Notes: generated by a model from the sequence alone, not told the origin. A stretch of DNA of 64,000 nucleotides from Nissolia schottii (GCA_003254905.1 QANU01029114.1:161039-225038); one strand, 5' to 3'; shown: positions 39,646 to 61,734, numbered from the stretch's first letter. Numbers and translations: made by a program.

Positions 39646-40669
39646 GGTTTCTCCTGATTTTAGATATGATGATTTGTTTAATTGATTGTAATATTCGTTG
39701 TGAGCTATCATTTGGGGCGTTGGCATAGTATGCTTTCATAAATTTTTCCCTTTTTTTATTAATATCTTTTTTATTTTGTGGTTTTTCTTCCTTCAATTAT
39801 ATATTAATATTTTTGGGATAATCCCGTCATTATGTTCTGTTCTTTTCATTGATAATTCTAGTTCTCGAGGATCAGAGTTAAACCGGTATTCTGTAACAAG
39901 GGAAGGAAAAAATGGATGCCCATCTTTGGGTTTTGCAACAACTTCAAATTTGTGCCGATGCTTAATGGTGATGGTTACCTTGAGACAATCTTTGGCTCAT
40001 CTCATTGAGACCCTTTTAACAAAATGAAAACGGATTCTAAATATTATCACAATGCCACCACCTAATTCTTAGTGTTTTTTAAAAGTTTGCAGGCAAGGTC
40101 CTCTTGTATTCAGTTTTGACAATTACTCATTAGTCCGTGTCCATCTTTTCCCCATTAGTCTCTCACAAAGGGTCACCAAGATCCTATTGAGGCGACGGCA
40201 AAGGTGTTATAGTTGAGCACAATATCGCCTCCCTAACGTTTGCGAGGATGAGGCTCGCTGCCCCATCACAAGGATTTTTCATTTTTCTAATTGTTGGTTG
40301 ATTTGTTTATCATTATATTTTTGAACTTTGCAAATGTTAAGCTCGTTATTTACTACCCTATGTCTCAAGAGAAAATAACTAGATTGTTTATGGATTACTT
40401 AGAGTAATATTGTGAATGTTAAGGGGCTATTTATGGCAACGAGTACAACATTTGCAAATTTTAGGGATTAATTTGTTAATTTTTTAAGTTGTAAGACTAA
40501 TTAGGACAAAGGTGTAAAGTCTAGAGATTAAATAGGTTATTAACCCTATTTTTAGTGAAATCAGTAATAAAGGGGAGATATTAGGTTTTGATGAATGAAA
40601 CATAAGATATAAGATAGGATTAGGTGAAGGCTACAATACCTCTAAAAAAATAGAAGTATGATACATCTT
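39646..40669. other. TPS 3' UTR and intergenic sequence
   Basis: No gene recognised. The first 200-300 bp probably include the 3' UTR. A short open frame at 39776-40027 has no known domain. Confidence 0.4.
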
Positions 40670-40790
40670 TTTTTATTAGGGTAAAATTCTTTTAGTCTTA
40701 AAATTATACTTAATTAATCATTTTGAACACTTTTTTATTAGGGTAAAACTCTTTTAGTCTCAAAATTATATTCAATTAATCATTTTGATT
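40670..40790. repeat. Tandem duplication of a ~62-bp AT-rich unit
   Basis: Two adjacent copies each contain TTTTATTAGGGTAAAA, CTTTTAGTCT and TTAATCATTTTGA, with a few substitutions between them. They lead directly into the inverted-repeat element at 40809. Confidence 0.7.
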
Positions 40791-40808
40791 ACGTACTTTT
40801 AAAAACTT

Positions 40809-40964
40809 TTAATTTGGTCATCTATTTCTTAAAATGAGTCAATTTGGTCTTTTTTCTCCCTTATATTTAACCACATTTAAACATTGACATTTACCTACAT
40901 TTAAATGCATGATTACATGTAAAAAACCAAATTAACTCATATTAAGAAATAGATGATCAAATTA
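40809..40964. mobile_element. Fold-back (MITE-like) inverted repeat
   Basis: Arms 40809-40849 and 40926-40964 are inverted copies about 40 bp long with a few mismatches, around TCATCTATTTCTTAA. The loop is about 76 bp. Sequence outside the arms may belong to a longer element. No coding capacity. Confidence 0.6.
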
Positions 40965-41458
40965 AACGCTTTTATCATTTTTTTTAACCAATTAAAACCA
41001 GTTCTTTTTTTTTTCTTCATCTAAGCATTATATTTGAATTGACTTTTTTTTTTCTTTTAATTTGATCCTAAATATTATTATTTCTAAAAATAACTATCTT
41101 CCAATATAAATAAAGGATTTGCATATTAAAATATGATTTGAAGTCAAATTAAGAAAAAAAATTGAATCTAAATATAAAACTTATAATAATACTTAGGTAG
41201 AGAAATGGATGAATTTGACTTTTTTTTAGTGCATAATTTGATTTATTTTAAAAAAGAAGAGGTAGTATACTTTTATTTTTTAGAGACACCATAATATTCA
41301 CCTAAGAATTATAGTTCATATTTGTAGACAGAGTTGTGTTATTTGAACTTATTGTATTTAAGATATTATGTCAACCCATTATCACTATTGAATGAGATGT
41401 TAATGAGGTATGAGCCCTATTAATATCTCATCCAATAATAGACAAAAAAGTGAGTTAT
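40965..41458. other. AT-rich intergenic sequence
   Basis: Several T- and A-runs and no recognisable gene. Confidence 0.45.
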
Positions 41459-41760
41459 TGTTATGAAATAATAAGAAGAGTAATAGAGATAGAAGAGAAA
41501 AAAGAATAGAGAAGGAAGAGATGAAACTTTATTATATTAATAATCTCAATGATGTCTTATACAATGAACACCCCAAGGTATATTTATAACCTAAAAGTGA
41601 GATACACAATATTACATTAAATCTATGTCATATCAAGATATATCTATCTAATTGGATATCAACCAGGATATGGACATCCACATTAATAATATTTTGTAAC
41701 ACTCCCCTTGGATGTCCATCAGGGATATGTATCGTTAAAACCTTACTAAGAAAATTCCAT
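41459..41760 (-). mobile_element. Copia (Retrofit/Ale-like) 3' LTR and polypurine tract
   Basis: The LTR spans 41459-41701 (243 bp), plus-strand ends TGTTATGAAA and TTTTGTAACA, so it reads TGTTAC to TAACA in the element's own minus orientation. A TATA-like GGTTATAAATATACC lies at about 41578-41592. Directly inside it is the polypurine tract CATCCAAGGGGAG (minus). A short piece of interior follows (GATACATATCCC and onward), and then different, gag-like sequence. No copia pol is left. Confidence 0.65.
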
Positions 41761-41839
41761 TGGAAAAAAATCTTAGTGAAAGAAGAAAAAGTACAACATC
41801 CTCATATCTTATCAAGGAAAAACTCAGTGGGGTTGCCCA

Positions 41840-43830
41840 TTTAGCAACTTGGCGTTCCTCCTTCATTCAAATTCCTCTGCATAATCCTCTCAGCAATAGA
41901 TTTCTCAGGAACCTTCACATTTCGCGGTACTTGAAACTCTTGTGGAACCTTTTGGGTTACTTTGTGCTCAGGTCAATTCCACACATTCGATCTAAAATTC
42001 TTTGGTCGTTCACCATACACTCCTTGATTCCTATTCCACTTGTTCCATCTTCCACTCTTGGAATAGGGCATGGGTTCCCCAGAATTTTGGACCCAACTGT
42101 TACTTACTACGTTAGCTGGTGGAGCTTTGGTCTCAGAAACCGTCCTTTCTGGCGATCTGTCGATCACAACCACAGTTTTCATCTTTTGATTGGTTGGATT
42201 GAATTCTTAGCAATTATGTAGACATCTTGTTGGTAGCTTCATAACCATAAACTTCTTGGGACAATCCTCTTCAACTTTCTCAATCTTTTTTCTTTTCTCA
42301 TATTCCTTCGCAGCGACCTTATCAAAAATAGCGGTGCACCTTGGGCATAAACCTACATCAGATTGCTCTTCTGTCTGCCTTATTAAGAAGTTGACCAAAC
42401 CTTCCCCATCTAGAGGAAAAATAGTCATTTCTTCTTCCTAAAAGCGACTAAGCTTTCGATCCTCTATAATCTTTCTTGCTCATTTCTTCACCTCTGACCC
42501 CTATCATGTTCACAGACATGTTTGCCACTTCCACAAAAGTTGAATTCATCTTGAATAGATCGGCCTCCAGTGTCATCTTAGGATTCTCAGCAAATTTCTA
42601 TTTTCTTTCATTGATCCCCATTTGAATCAAATCCATGAAATTGACACAATTATTAGTCTAATGAGTTTAAGATAAATGATGTTTTCGAAAGCGACGTCCT
42701 TTTAGCTCTTCTACAGAAGGCACTCTCACACCTTCAGGAAGAACTATATATCCGTCCTTGAACAACATATCAAATATTCGATTAGGCTTAGTAATATCAG
42801 ATGTATACATTTTATTAGGAGGGTGCATTGAATTCATCTTTTTTTTTTTTCTCTCAAGCAAGTTGCTAGGCACTACACACATACAACAACCCAATTTTCA
42901 AATCTACAGCCATCAGGGTCACTTTCTATTACCTCTTGGTCGACGATTTCCTCATCCACACAAGCGACCTCTTTCTTAAAAGGTCTTTGAATTTGAGCTC
43001 TTTTGATTTTTTTCTCTATCATATTTCAAGAGTTCCATTTGCATCACCTTTTTTGCTAGTTGGGCTAAATCTAGAGTTTGTTGACTCACTAATTTTTCTC
43101 TAAGATAAAGATGTAAACCACCTTTGACCATTTTTACCATCTCAAATTCTGGAATAGGTGTAAAACACCTATTCTTAAGAGACTTGAACCTAGAAAGATA
43201 ATCATCCATAGATTCTCCACTTACTTTCTTAATCTTAAATAGATCGATTAAGGTTGTAATGGTCTCCCCTCTAAAGAATTGCTCAGGAAAGATTTATTCT
43301 AATTGAATCCAAGTAGGACGGAGGTTCAAGAACCAAGTGAATGCATTTTTGGTAAGAGAAGAGGGAAATATCTCATATTCAAATACTCGTTGGTTGCAAT
43401 TTTCCTAATCTCTAATTTATATCTTTATGTGCTCTGTGGTCGACTCTCCAAACTCCCAAAAAATTTTAGTAAGAGCCTTTGGGGCCTTCCATCTCCTTGG
43501 CATCTCTACTTGATGAACATAATCTAGGAATGCCGACTCAAAGAATGGTTATTTTGCATATCCAACGTTAAACCCAAAACGATTGAGCAATTGCTCGACC
43601 GTCCTAGTAATATCTTGATGCACCCCTAAGTTATTTTGCCTCGCTCTGTTTAGCACTTCTTCGGGGTTCTGATTGTGACCAACAGGATGAATTCCATCAT
43701 TTGGTATTGCTTCCTCCATAGGAATTGGATTATCTCATTAACCGTAACAGTGGTGAGGCTCAGTCACATTCATTACTACAATGATTCTATTAACTTGTCT
43801 TGCAAGTTACTCAATCCTATATTATTATCA
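41840..43830 (-). pseudogene. Ty3/gypsy gag relic (minus strand)
   Basis: Broken minus-strand frames give MDDYLSRFKSLKNRCFTPIP with GGLHLYLREKL at 42976-43209, a capsid-type gag motif. Further frames give RIFDMLFKDGYIVLPEG at 42667-42894 and LCPRCTAIFDKVAAKEYEKR at 42207-42428. These resemble the gag-protease border of Tat- or Ogre-like plant elements. Many frame changes and stops. Upstream gag parts are decayed to about 43830. Confidence 0.5.
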
Positions 43831-43876
43831 TGAACAAAAAGGATTTATCACAATTGCCATTTGTTGGGTCATCATA

Positions 43877-44378
43877 TATAACGACCCAAAAATCGTTACC
43901 GACTTACAATAGACTATTTCGCTTACTGAAGCCTTTTAGAAACACTTTTCAAAAAAGACAGACACTTTAACTTTAATTAAAAACAAATAACACTTTCCTT
44001 TTCTTAATAAACATAAACTCTTTTACAATGAACATAAATATACATGATAAAAATACGCAACTGGTTCGAAGATCCTGTCTGTAAACAATTGGAGCACTAT
44101 AGACATGACTCGATTACAAAATAAAATAAAACTAGCATGTCGTATAGGTAGCTTCACCTCAAGGTGAACTACTGACTCTTGAATTTCTGAGATCGCTGCA
44201 CTGACCATAAACTCCATGCACTGTTACTTTGCTTCGTAACCTGTAACCGAAGGGGGAGATTGAGGGGTGAGAACTCTCGGAAGAGTCTCAGCAAATGGCT
44301 GTCCGCACGATGACATGAGATACTTCAAAAACATGACATGTATGCAGTACATAATATATAAAAATCATGAAAATGTTC

Positions 44379-44432
<54 letters not shown>

Positions 44433-44705
44433 TGATGATGATGATGATGATGATGATNTGTTTCCGTCAACCAGTCCTTCGCAGATCGTTTTAATCTTCG
44501 ACCGAATTTTCATTTGCACCAAAATTAAGCACGAACCTTGCGGGGCCTGGGGCTCATAACCTCCTAGCGTTCCTCCCAGTTTAAGGGGAACGAGTTTAAC
44601 AACTAATTTCCTCTATTCCAAAGTCGGGTTACTTTGTACTCTTACCTAAACCAGGGTTATAAATTTCGCAGAAAAATCTTCCTAAAGCATAGCTGGGATG
44701 TTACA
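43877..44705 (-). repeat. LTR-like sequence (3' side of the minus-strand Tekay-like relic)
   Basis: On the minus strand it opens TGTAACATCCCAGC at about 44705, a common plant Ty3/gypsy LTR start. It follows directly on RNase H coding sequence that stops in mid-domain and runs to about 43877 (GGGTCGTTATA). It contains the ATA/GAT microsatellite. Whether it is the true partner of the right-hand LTR is unproven, since the two do not align by eye. Confidence 0.45.
44381..44457. repeat. Compound (ATA)n(GAT)n microsatellite
   Basis: About 16 ATA/AAT units (44381-44430) then nine GAT units (44431-44457). An undetermined base (N) follows at 44458. Open frames across it are poly-Ile, poly-Met or poly-His artefacts. 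Confidence 0.9.
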
Positions 44706-47208
44706 CCCCAATCCTGCTCTTGACGCATCGTAATATACATCGAAAGGCGTCTGGGGATCTGCTAATATTAACACCGGAGCCATGGTCAGCTTCGCTTTTA
44801 ACTCCAGAACACTCCACTCACATTCTGGCAACCACACTACCTGGGCTCCTTTCCGAGTCAACTTTGTCAGGGGCAAGGCAATTTGGGAGAATCCCTTCAT
44901 GAATCGCCGATAGTACCCTGCGAAACCTAGAAAACTTCAGATCTCCGTGACCGAGGTGGGCTTTTCCCATGTCCTGACTGCCTCAACCTTGCCAAGGTCT
45001 ACCGCTACCCCTGTTCCGACACCATGTGTCCTAGAAACTGTACCTCTTTCACCCAAAACTCGCACTTCGACAACTTGGCGTACAACTTCTTTTCCCTCAA
45101 TATTCCAGTGCGATCCTCAAGTGTCAGACATGCTCTTCCTCATCCTTCGAATACACCAAGATGTCATCAATGAAGATGATCACCCAATCGTCTAGATAGG
45201 CGCGGAAGATTCAGTTCATGTAGTCCATGAAAATTGCAGGGGCGTACGTCAACACAAATGACATGACTGTAAACTCATAATGACCATAACAAGACCTGAA
45301 CGCTGTCTTGGATGTATCCTCCTCGCGTACCCAGATCTGGTGTATCCCGACTGGAGATCAATCCTTGAGAAAGCCCTGGCTCCCTTCAACTGGTCCAGTA
45401 GGTCGTCAATCCTTGGCAATGGATACTTATTCTTGATCGTCACCATATTCAGCTGCCGATAGTCGATACACATCCTCATAGTGCCATCTTTCTTCTTGAC
45501 AAACAACACTGGTGCTCCCACGGCGACGCACTCAGCCTAATGAACTTCTTCCCCATTAACTCTTCCAACTTCTTTTCCAACTCCTGCAACTCCAGTGGGG
45601 ACATACGATATGGTGCGATAGAAATGGGTCCGGCACCTGGTACCAGGTTGATGGAGAACTCCACTTCACGCTTCGGAAGGAATTCTAGGATATCCTTAGG
45701 GAAGACATCTCAGTATTCACCTAGCACTAGAATCGCCTCTACTTCTTGGTGCATAGCTTGCACTCCTGAGAATGCCAACACCACATACCCTTGATTATGC
45801 AACTGACAACAGTAGAATATTGGCAGTTCGTCGTCTAGGATTGACAGCCTTGCGGTCAGGGGAGGAAAAGTCACTAGTTTCTTGGCACAATCAAGAATTA
45901 CCCCATTGTCCTTTAACCAGTTCATCCCTAGTATCACATCCAACCCAACTAGGGGAAGACAAATCAAGTCAGCTATGAACATTCTTCCCTGTAGCTGAAA
46001 CGGACACCGTGGGCATACACGACAAGTCATACCGGTGGCGCTGTTGGCGTGGACACTGGCAGAGTGTACGGTAGCATTATGGGAGATAGGCCTAACGCCT
46101 TTACACTCTCGTAAGAGATAAAGGAGTGTGAGGCTCCTGAGTCATCCAACACAATCAATAGTTTTTCATTTATTACACACTTACCCAGTATCAAGCCTTC
46201 CTCCTCTTTGGCTTCCTCAGCAGCCAATGTAAAGAACCTTGAGATTGGGGCACAAGTGGAGCCATTCTGCAATCTCTAACGAAATGACCGCTCTCCTCCA
46301 TGGGACCTCTGACACTTTGGGCAGACTGGCCGGGCCTCTGATGGGTTTTGGCTTGCTCCTCCTGCCTGGGGTTGGGGACATGTGGCCGGTGGCCCTGTTC
46401 GAGGGGGTCCTTGACGGGGCTGGCTCGGCGACCCTCCTACTCCTAATGGTAATTGCAGGGGCTGCCCTCTGCCTCTACCTGCAATTGGTGCTTGGAAAGG
46501 TCCCCTCTTCCTCGCCTCCATCTGTGAGCTTCCTACTTCTGCGAATCTTCTCTTATTCCGCTCATTGCGCACCTCCCGTAAATCCCAGTTGGCTTCCTCC
46601 TGAGCCAAACACGTGTTCACTAGCGTGGCATAGTCTCGCACACCTGGGCCTGTCAGGAATACTCTCAGCTCTGGCTTCAGACCTCGGTGGTACTTGGCAC
46701 ACTTCCAATCGTCATCCGGGTAGAACCTGCTCATCCGGGAGTACCAGCAAAGCCTCTCGAACGTCGCTGTATACTCCGTAACGCTCATCGCTCCCTGTTT
46801 CAGCTCCAAAAACTCCGCCTCCTTTCGGTCCTCTAACTCCCTGGGAAAGTACTTGTCCAGAAATATCATCTTGAATCGTTCCTATGACATCACCACCTCC
46901 TCCTATTCCACCGCCGACTTTGTCATATCCCACTATTCCGCAGGCATACCTTCCAACTTTCCAGAGGCACACTTAAGCTTCTGAGAATCAGTGCAGGGGA
47001 CATCCTCATAGATCTGCTCTATCTTCCTGACCCAGCAGTGGACCAAATTCAGATCCATCACCCCTTCAAACACTTGTGGGTTGGCCCAGGTAAAATCCCT
47101 ATACCGGAGGGCCTCAATCTCTTGGGCGGTCTGAGTGACGTTCCGTTGAGCAGTGGCGACGGCGATCTGGGTCGTGGCTTGAGCTTGCGCCTGCGTGGCT
47201 CGCGCCAT
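44706..47208 (-). pseudogene. Tekay/Del-like chromovirus gag-protease-RT relic
   Basis: From right to left: gag start MARATQAQAQA (47208), gag core with ERLCWYSRMSRFYPDDDWKC and YHRGLKPEL (46276-46869), zinc knuckle CPKCQRSHGGE, protease LDDSGASHSFISYESVK (46027-46272) with DVILGMNWLKDNG, then reverse transcriptase PYRMSPLELQELEKKLEEL and [19 protein letters not shown] (45249-45664). RNase H starts VYYDASRAGLGC at about 44715 and is cut off by the LTR. Integrase and chromodomain are absent. Several frameshifts and stops separate the blocks. Confidence 0.75.
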
Positions 47209-47851
47209 CTCCTACAATATTACTGAAAGGTCTGCAGTAGCAGGCTCCCGGGGCGTGTTGTCCCTTCTTGGAGGCATGTCTGAATTTCGGCACCTACAAA
47301 ATCCTGAGTTGATCATTCTCAAGAACAGCTAGTGCACATATGGTCAGAACATGCAACTTAGGAGGGTATACACTGTGCATTCGAATGCGCATCTGTTCGT
47401 AAAGCATTCGAATGACGCATTCGAGTGAATCCTGAAGTTTCTTCCCTAAGTGTTTGGACACTCTTTCTCCCTTTGTCCCCTACTCCCTTATTTTCCCGAG
47501 GACTCATATACACTCCTCCCCTAGTCTCCTTACCTATGGTAGTCCATCGGCTCATCTCAGCTACGCGGTGGCTCGACCCAATGTCCTCGTTGCCACCTTT
47601 CCAAGGTTTCAGTGGTCCGTCGTCGCTCGCGACCCCTCGGAGAACCTGCAAAACCCTCAACCATAAGCAACGTCGTGCATCGTCTCTTCCGGGCGATATG
47701 GTTATCCACTGACACCTGGAACCCTGAGGTGATCAGCCTCAAAGGAACCGATGCTTACCAGTCCAGCACATCTCAGCTCGTCAAGTGCACACCCAATTTC
47801 ATGCCCAAAAGCATAGGGCGGCTCAATCCTCAGGCTCCGTTGGACCAAACT

Positions 47852-47863
47852 GCTCTGATACCA
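47852..47863 (-). other. Primer-binding site, initiator tRNA-Met type
   Basis: Minus-strand TGGTATCAGAGC, two bases inside the LTR border at 47866, matching the 3' end of plant initiator tRNA-Met. Sets the direction (minus) and the 5' end of the Tekay-like relic. Confidence 0.75.
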
Positions 47864-47865
47864 AA

Positions 47866-49940
47866 TGAAACATCCTAGCTAGTTGACCTATGTTTAAGTC
47901 ATAAGCCTTCCAGACTAGGTGGTGATCTTCTGGTGTTGTGAACTACTATTGTTCTAGGTTATCTTTCCAAACTAGAGTTACCAAAAATATGGGCCATTTT
48001 GAAAATTTCTTTCTAAGGTACAGATTTCTAGAAAATAAAGCCATACGAGTAATACATCGTGTAACGGCATAACAAGAGATAAAGGAAGTGCAAATACATA
48101 CCTAGCGTAGAGTGACTGTTGGCAGAAGTACACATAAGGCCGGAATACACAAATACACTAATACATAATTTATCTGTGTCATTATATTATACATATCAGT
48201 TCACACCTGATATACATATATCACAAATTGCACAACCTACGTACACAGATGGCAACTGCTCATTGCGTGTACGGTACAAGCCTACTCACTAACGAAACTA
48301 CTAAGGTCCTACTACTGGCTACTCATCAGACTCACCCCCTGCTCCAATGGGTCCTCCAATTGTTCTAGGTTATCCACTCCCTACAGGCTCGTCCTCGCTA
48401 GACAAATCGGTCACTACCGTGAAATCCCGGGGGACGAATTGGCGCGGCCAAGCTGGAAGCACCCTCTTCCTAGCGGTGTTCCTATGGCTTCATCCTCGAA
48501 TGGGCGGAGTGGATAGCTCTAGGTTGACACCGGGCTCGGCCTTTGGCTCTGGCTCGGGTGGGGAAGACTCGTACCCATCATTAAGGTCGATAGGGTCACG
48601 ACTGCTACCTCCTGGGCGGTCATCCACTAATACCGTCTCCTCGATGGTACGGGTTGTGCCGAGGACTCACCAGGCATGCTGGCAGGAGCAAAGGTACACG
48701 TCTCTATCAGCGTATCTGTGCGGAAACTCCTTGGCGGGTGGCGATGTCATGTCTGTGAGCTGGAGTCATACACGAGTGGGGGTAAGAACGACCTCGTTCT
48801 TAGTGGAAACTCAATGTGGTCTCTATATTGTTCATTAACTCGGGCAGAATCCAGGCCACTCAGGAAAACTTCTAAGTGTCATACATACTAACCTCCTACT
48901 GGTTATTATCTTATACCTACGTCCTGAGCAGCTTTACCTAAGTTACTAGGTGATTGGATTTACTAATCTTGTCATTACTTAGCCTTCGTGCTCATTAACC
49001 GTACGTTACTACTAAAGACATAATAGTCATCTTGGGACGCTTCCTTGACGATACATAATGCATAAACATATATAAATGCATACGCGCATACCTGCATACA
49101 TACTGACATACATACATTCATTCATTCAGACTAGAATGTAACTACTAACTACATAGTGCATGGGGAAACTCTGGGAAATCTCTTACGCATACCGGCTTGC
49201 CCGGGTTAGCGTCCTTCTTCGTTTTTTTCACCTTCGTAACCGTGGCCTGCGGTTACGACCTCCTTCTATTCCCTATCATGTTGACCTGGTCGCGCTTTAA
49301 CCGGAATGGTAGCTAACCACGTAAGGCTCATAGGAGGTAATCATCAACATGATAGGTACTACCACCCCCCCTTACTGGGATGGCGAGGGATCGGCCCTTG
49401 GACTCGATCAGGTGTGGACACGTTCCTCTTTTACTTTTATTCTTAGCTCTTTACTGAGGCCCACTTTCTTTTCTTACAGGACTTGTTCTATTCTCTGCAC
49501 TTGCAGGCCTTGGCCTGTTCTCTTTACTTTACTCTTAAATTTCTGAATCAGGTTTCTCTACCTGCGTTGCTCTGACCAATCCAGCATGCAGAATTGGTGA
49601 GGGGCGTGTCTGTAAGACGTGCCAAAAGAATGAGGATCTTCCTAATTATATAACTACATACTCTGGCTAAAGCTGTCTGAATCCTTGGTGATTGGAGCCT
49701 TTGCACTGTTGTATTCCCTAGGGTTCAATTATGTACCATTGACTTTGAGTGAATACCTCTAACTATCTACAGTTGTCCTACTCTTATGACGGTCGTTTCC
49801 TCATGATGCATGTAACATCCCGCTCCTTTCTTAGCAGAAATTTTCCTAATTAACTGTTAACAAGCAGCAATTAATAAAAATTTATCTGTTTAGGTTCTCA
49901 AAATTCTNGATGTTGCAAGGGACTTTGAGTGTGTGAGGTG
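47866..49940 (-). repeat. Probable 5' LTR of the Tekay-like relic
   Basis: Plus-strand TGAAACATCC at 47866 marks the LTR border beside the primer site. Non-coding, moderately GC-rich sequence without recognisable protein continues to about 49810-49940. TGTAACATCCCGC at 49811 is another LTR-type start but in plus orientation, so the far end may be composite. One undetermined base (N) at 49908. Long plus-strand frames at 48347-48838 show no domain. Confidence 0.45.
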
Positions 49941-50559
49941 TTACAAGTGTGCATTCTAAAAAATTATGTTATGTCAAGCGTGCCTATTTATAACAATAGT
50001 GATCTTTATGCATGTTCGACACATGTTCTTGGTGCAGTTGAACTCCACGGTCTTCATCCCACATTGCCAGGCACGTCCTCATCTTCAAACTGCCAAGTAA
50101 CCTCTTTCTAATTAACTTCTTTTGGCTCCAAATAACTTCCATTGATTTAAATTTCTAATTTGAAACATGGCGCTAACAGTTATTTTGCCCTCATCGACCC
50201 ATTTGTCGTCCTTAGCTTTCTTTGTCTTGAAAATCCAAGTCTTCAAGTGGCTCACTTCCTTATAGGTCATTCTCACCAAGGCGACCACTCTTAATGGCCA
50301 TTTTTCCTTCTCTGGTCTTGTGGCTAGATGGGATCGCCACTTGCCCTCTATTTGATCGTCCTTCTTCATAAATGAACTTATCATTTTACAGCGGACTCTC
50401 AAGGTCGATTGCCTTGGTCTTTCCTTAGATGTTTGCCACGTCTAGTATTTGAGTCTTAAATCATGTTTGTTTTTTTTACTCTCCTACCCATAAACAGTGA
50501 GACCTTGTGCCTCTTTAATTTCCTTATTTTATTTATATATAACCATAACAATTAAACAT
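49941..50559. other. Intergenic sequence, no gene recognised
   Basis: A 96-codon minus-strand frame at 50112-50402 contains IEGKWRSHLATRPEKEKW but matches no family I recognise. It may be a decayed exon or transposon fragment. Confidence 0.35.
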
Positions 50560-52185
50560 AAAAATAGATAATAAATCAAAAAATTTGGTTTTAACTCTTA
50601 ATAAATATTTTTTTTGTTACAGTGCTTCATAAAATTATTTTTTGTTTTTATCTCTATTGCCAACTTGGTCTGTTAATTGCTAACGTGATAGACAGAAGTC
50701 AAAGTCAACCTACTTATGTGGCACTTCACTTATCTACGTGGCATAAAAAATTGTTTAAATAAATTTTTAGTCCTTATTAAATCATAAATTTTGATTTTAG
50801 TCCCTACTTAGTCAAAAAATTTGGTTTTAGCCCCTAATAAAAAAAGATTTTTCTAATCAATGCCCTTAGGGCATTTGGTTAAGGAACCAAAAGTAGGTAG
50901 TTTTGAGTTTATAATACTTTCTTAACAAGTTTCCTTCAAAATCCTAAAAAACATTTGTTTCAGTCCCTAATAAACTTTTATTTTTTTGCCTGTCATTAGC
51001 TTGATTAATTAAGCCTAAAGAAATCTATCACATCATTCTATCTTGTCTCCCCTTATCTCAATCACTCTTTTCTCTATCTCATGACTATTGTTTATCACCT
51101 CTCACCTACCGTCACAATTCTATTCTTAGACCACCACACCACCAACCGAAACTCCCTGCCAAAAAATCACGTTGTCGAGGCAAAAACCACAAATGGCGTG
51201 TCCTCCTCAATGACATCAATGGAGAGAGATAACGAGATTTGTAGTGACACCTCCATCACTTCCTGATTACCATGAGCCACCATTGTTCATACCTCTTGAA
51301 ACTATCGTCAATCCTCGTATTTGTTAGGAACCACAGTATCATTGTCATAGTTAGGACCTTGACATCAACCCCACGAGCCAGTTCTTTAAACATGAGTCAC
51401 GTAGTCCCATCCTTAACATCACACAAACCACTACTAAGAATGGTGGTAGTGACACAATGGTTTTGTCCTTCATTTTCCAGGTTTTGTTCTGGTTTGTGAT
51501 GAGTTTTATTTTAGTTGTTATTTTGTGATTTCGTCTTAGAATGTGAATGTTTTGACTATAGGGTTGGGGATTTTGATGGTTGGAAGGGATGAAGGTGGAG
51601 ATTCAGTGGTTGGTTGCAAGTGGGTGTGAGTGGGGGTGGGGGCAATGAGTTAGTGGTGGGGATAATGGAGGGGAAAGGGAAGAGGGGAGGGCGGTGGTGT
51701 AGTAATATTAGGTGTTGAGTCTAGTAGTAGTGATGACAACTAGTGGTAATGGGGGAGATGAGAAAGACGAAGATGAAGCATGATAAAATAGGTCTTTAGG
51801 TTAATGAAATGGATTGGGTTAATATTTGGGTAAGCATGTGTAATGAAATGGCCACATTGATTCGAAATGCCAGGTGGAGAGGGTGAAATGTCCAAATTAA
51901 CTATTACGTTTATAGTTCAAGTTAACGATAGACAAAATATAAATAAAAATTATTAAGAGTTAAAACAAAAATTTGCGATTTATTAAGAATTAAAAACTTA
52001 TTTAAGCAATTTTTTATGTCACGTGGATAAGTAAAATATCACATAAGTAATATTGACTTTAACTTTTGCCTTTCACTACCGTTAATAAATCAAATGACAA
52101 TAAAAATAAAAAAAAATTATTAAGAATTTAAAAAATATATTTTATTATTTATTAGAAAATAAAAATTTATTTCTCCAACTATGAA
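50560..52185. mobile_element. Transposon with long (~300-bp) inverted ends upstream of ASP1
   Basis: The left arm (about 50560-50880) and the right arm (about 51880-52185) are inverted copies. Both contain a CTTAATAA run, a Y-AACTTGR-type phrase with AGTCAA, ACTTATGTG, TTATCYACGTG and CATAAAAAATTG in mirrored order. The core includes CACCTCTCACCTACC and CCAAAAAATCACGTT, shared with 17680-18262. A G-rich block lies at 51600-51700. No transposase. Long inverted ends suggest a MULE-type element, but no target duplication was secured. Ends are approximate. Confidence 0.6.
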
Positions 52186-52313
52186 AAACAATATCGCTAA
52201 GTCCCACTGTCACATAGGACCAGACGCATTTCCGTTTTGCTGCTGCTCTCCCTCTATCCTGACTGTTCTATTCTCCTCTGTTTCATCGATCCCCGACGCT
52301 GAGTCACTGAGTT
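52186..52313 (+). promoter_or_regulatory. ASP1 5' flank between transposon and start codon
   Basis: Only about 130 bp separate the transposon arm from the ATG. This part is pyrimidine-rich (TGCTGCTGCTCTCCCTC) and probably 5' UTR, so the core promoter may lie partly inside the transposon arm. Confidence 0.4.
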
Positions 52314-61615
<9,302 letters not shown>

Positions 61616-61734
61616 ATTACTCCAATTGCACAGGAGACCAAATTTTTTCCTACGGAACGACAAACACCGAAGTTGTCTTGCTCAGGAGGCACAATAAAAT
61701 TTGAACCCTTTTTATTTACCATAATCAACGTTTT

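Noticed and set aside
44267..44522. Poly-Ile, poly-His and poly-Ser open frames
   Set aside because: Artefacts of the ATA/GAT microsatellite.
46239..46781. 180-codon plus-strand open frame with a hydrophobic stretch
   Set aside because: It is the antisense shadow of the minus-strand retrotransposon gag at 46276-46869.
48347..48838. 163-codon plus-strand frame
   Set aside because: Inside LTR-like DNA, no known motif, antisense to the element direction.
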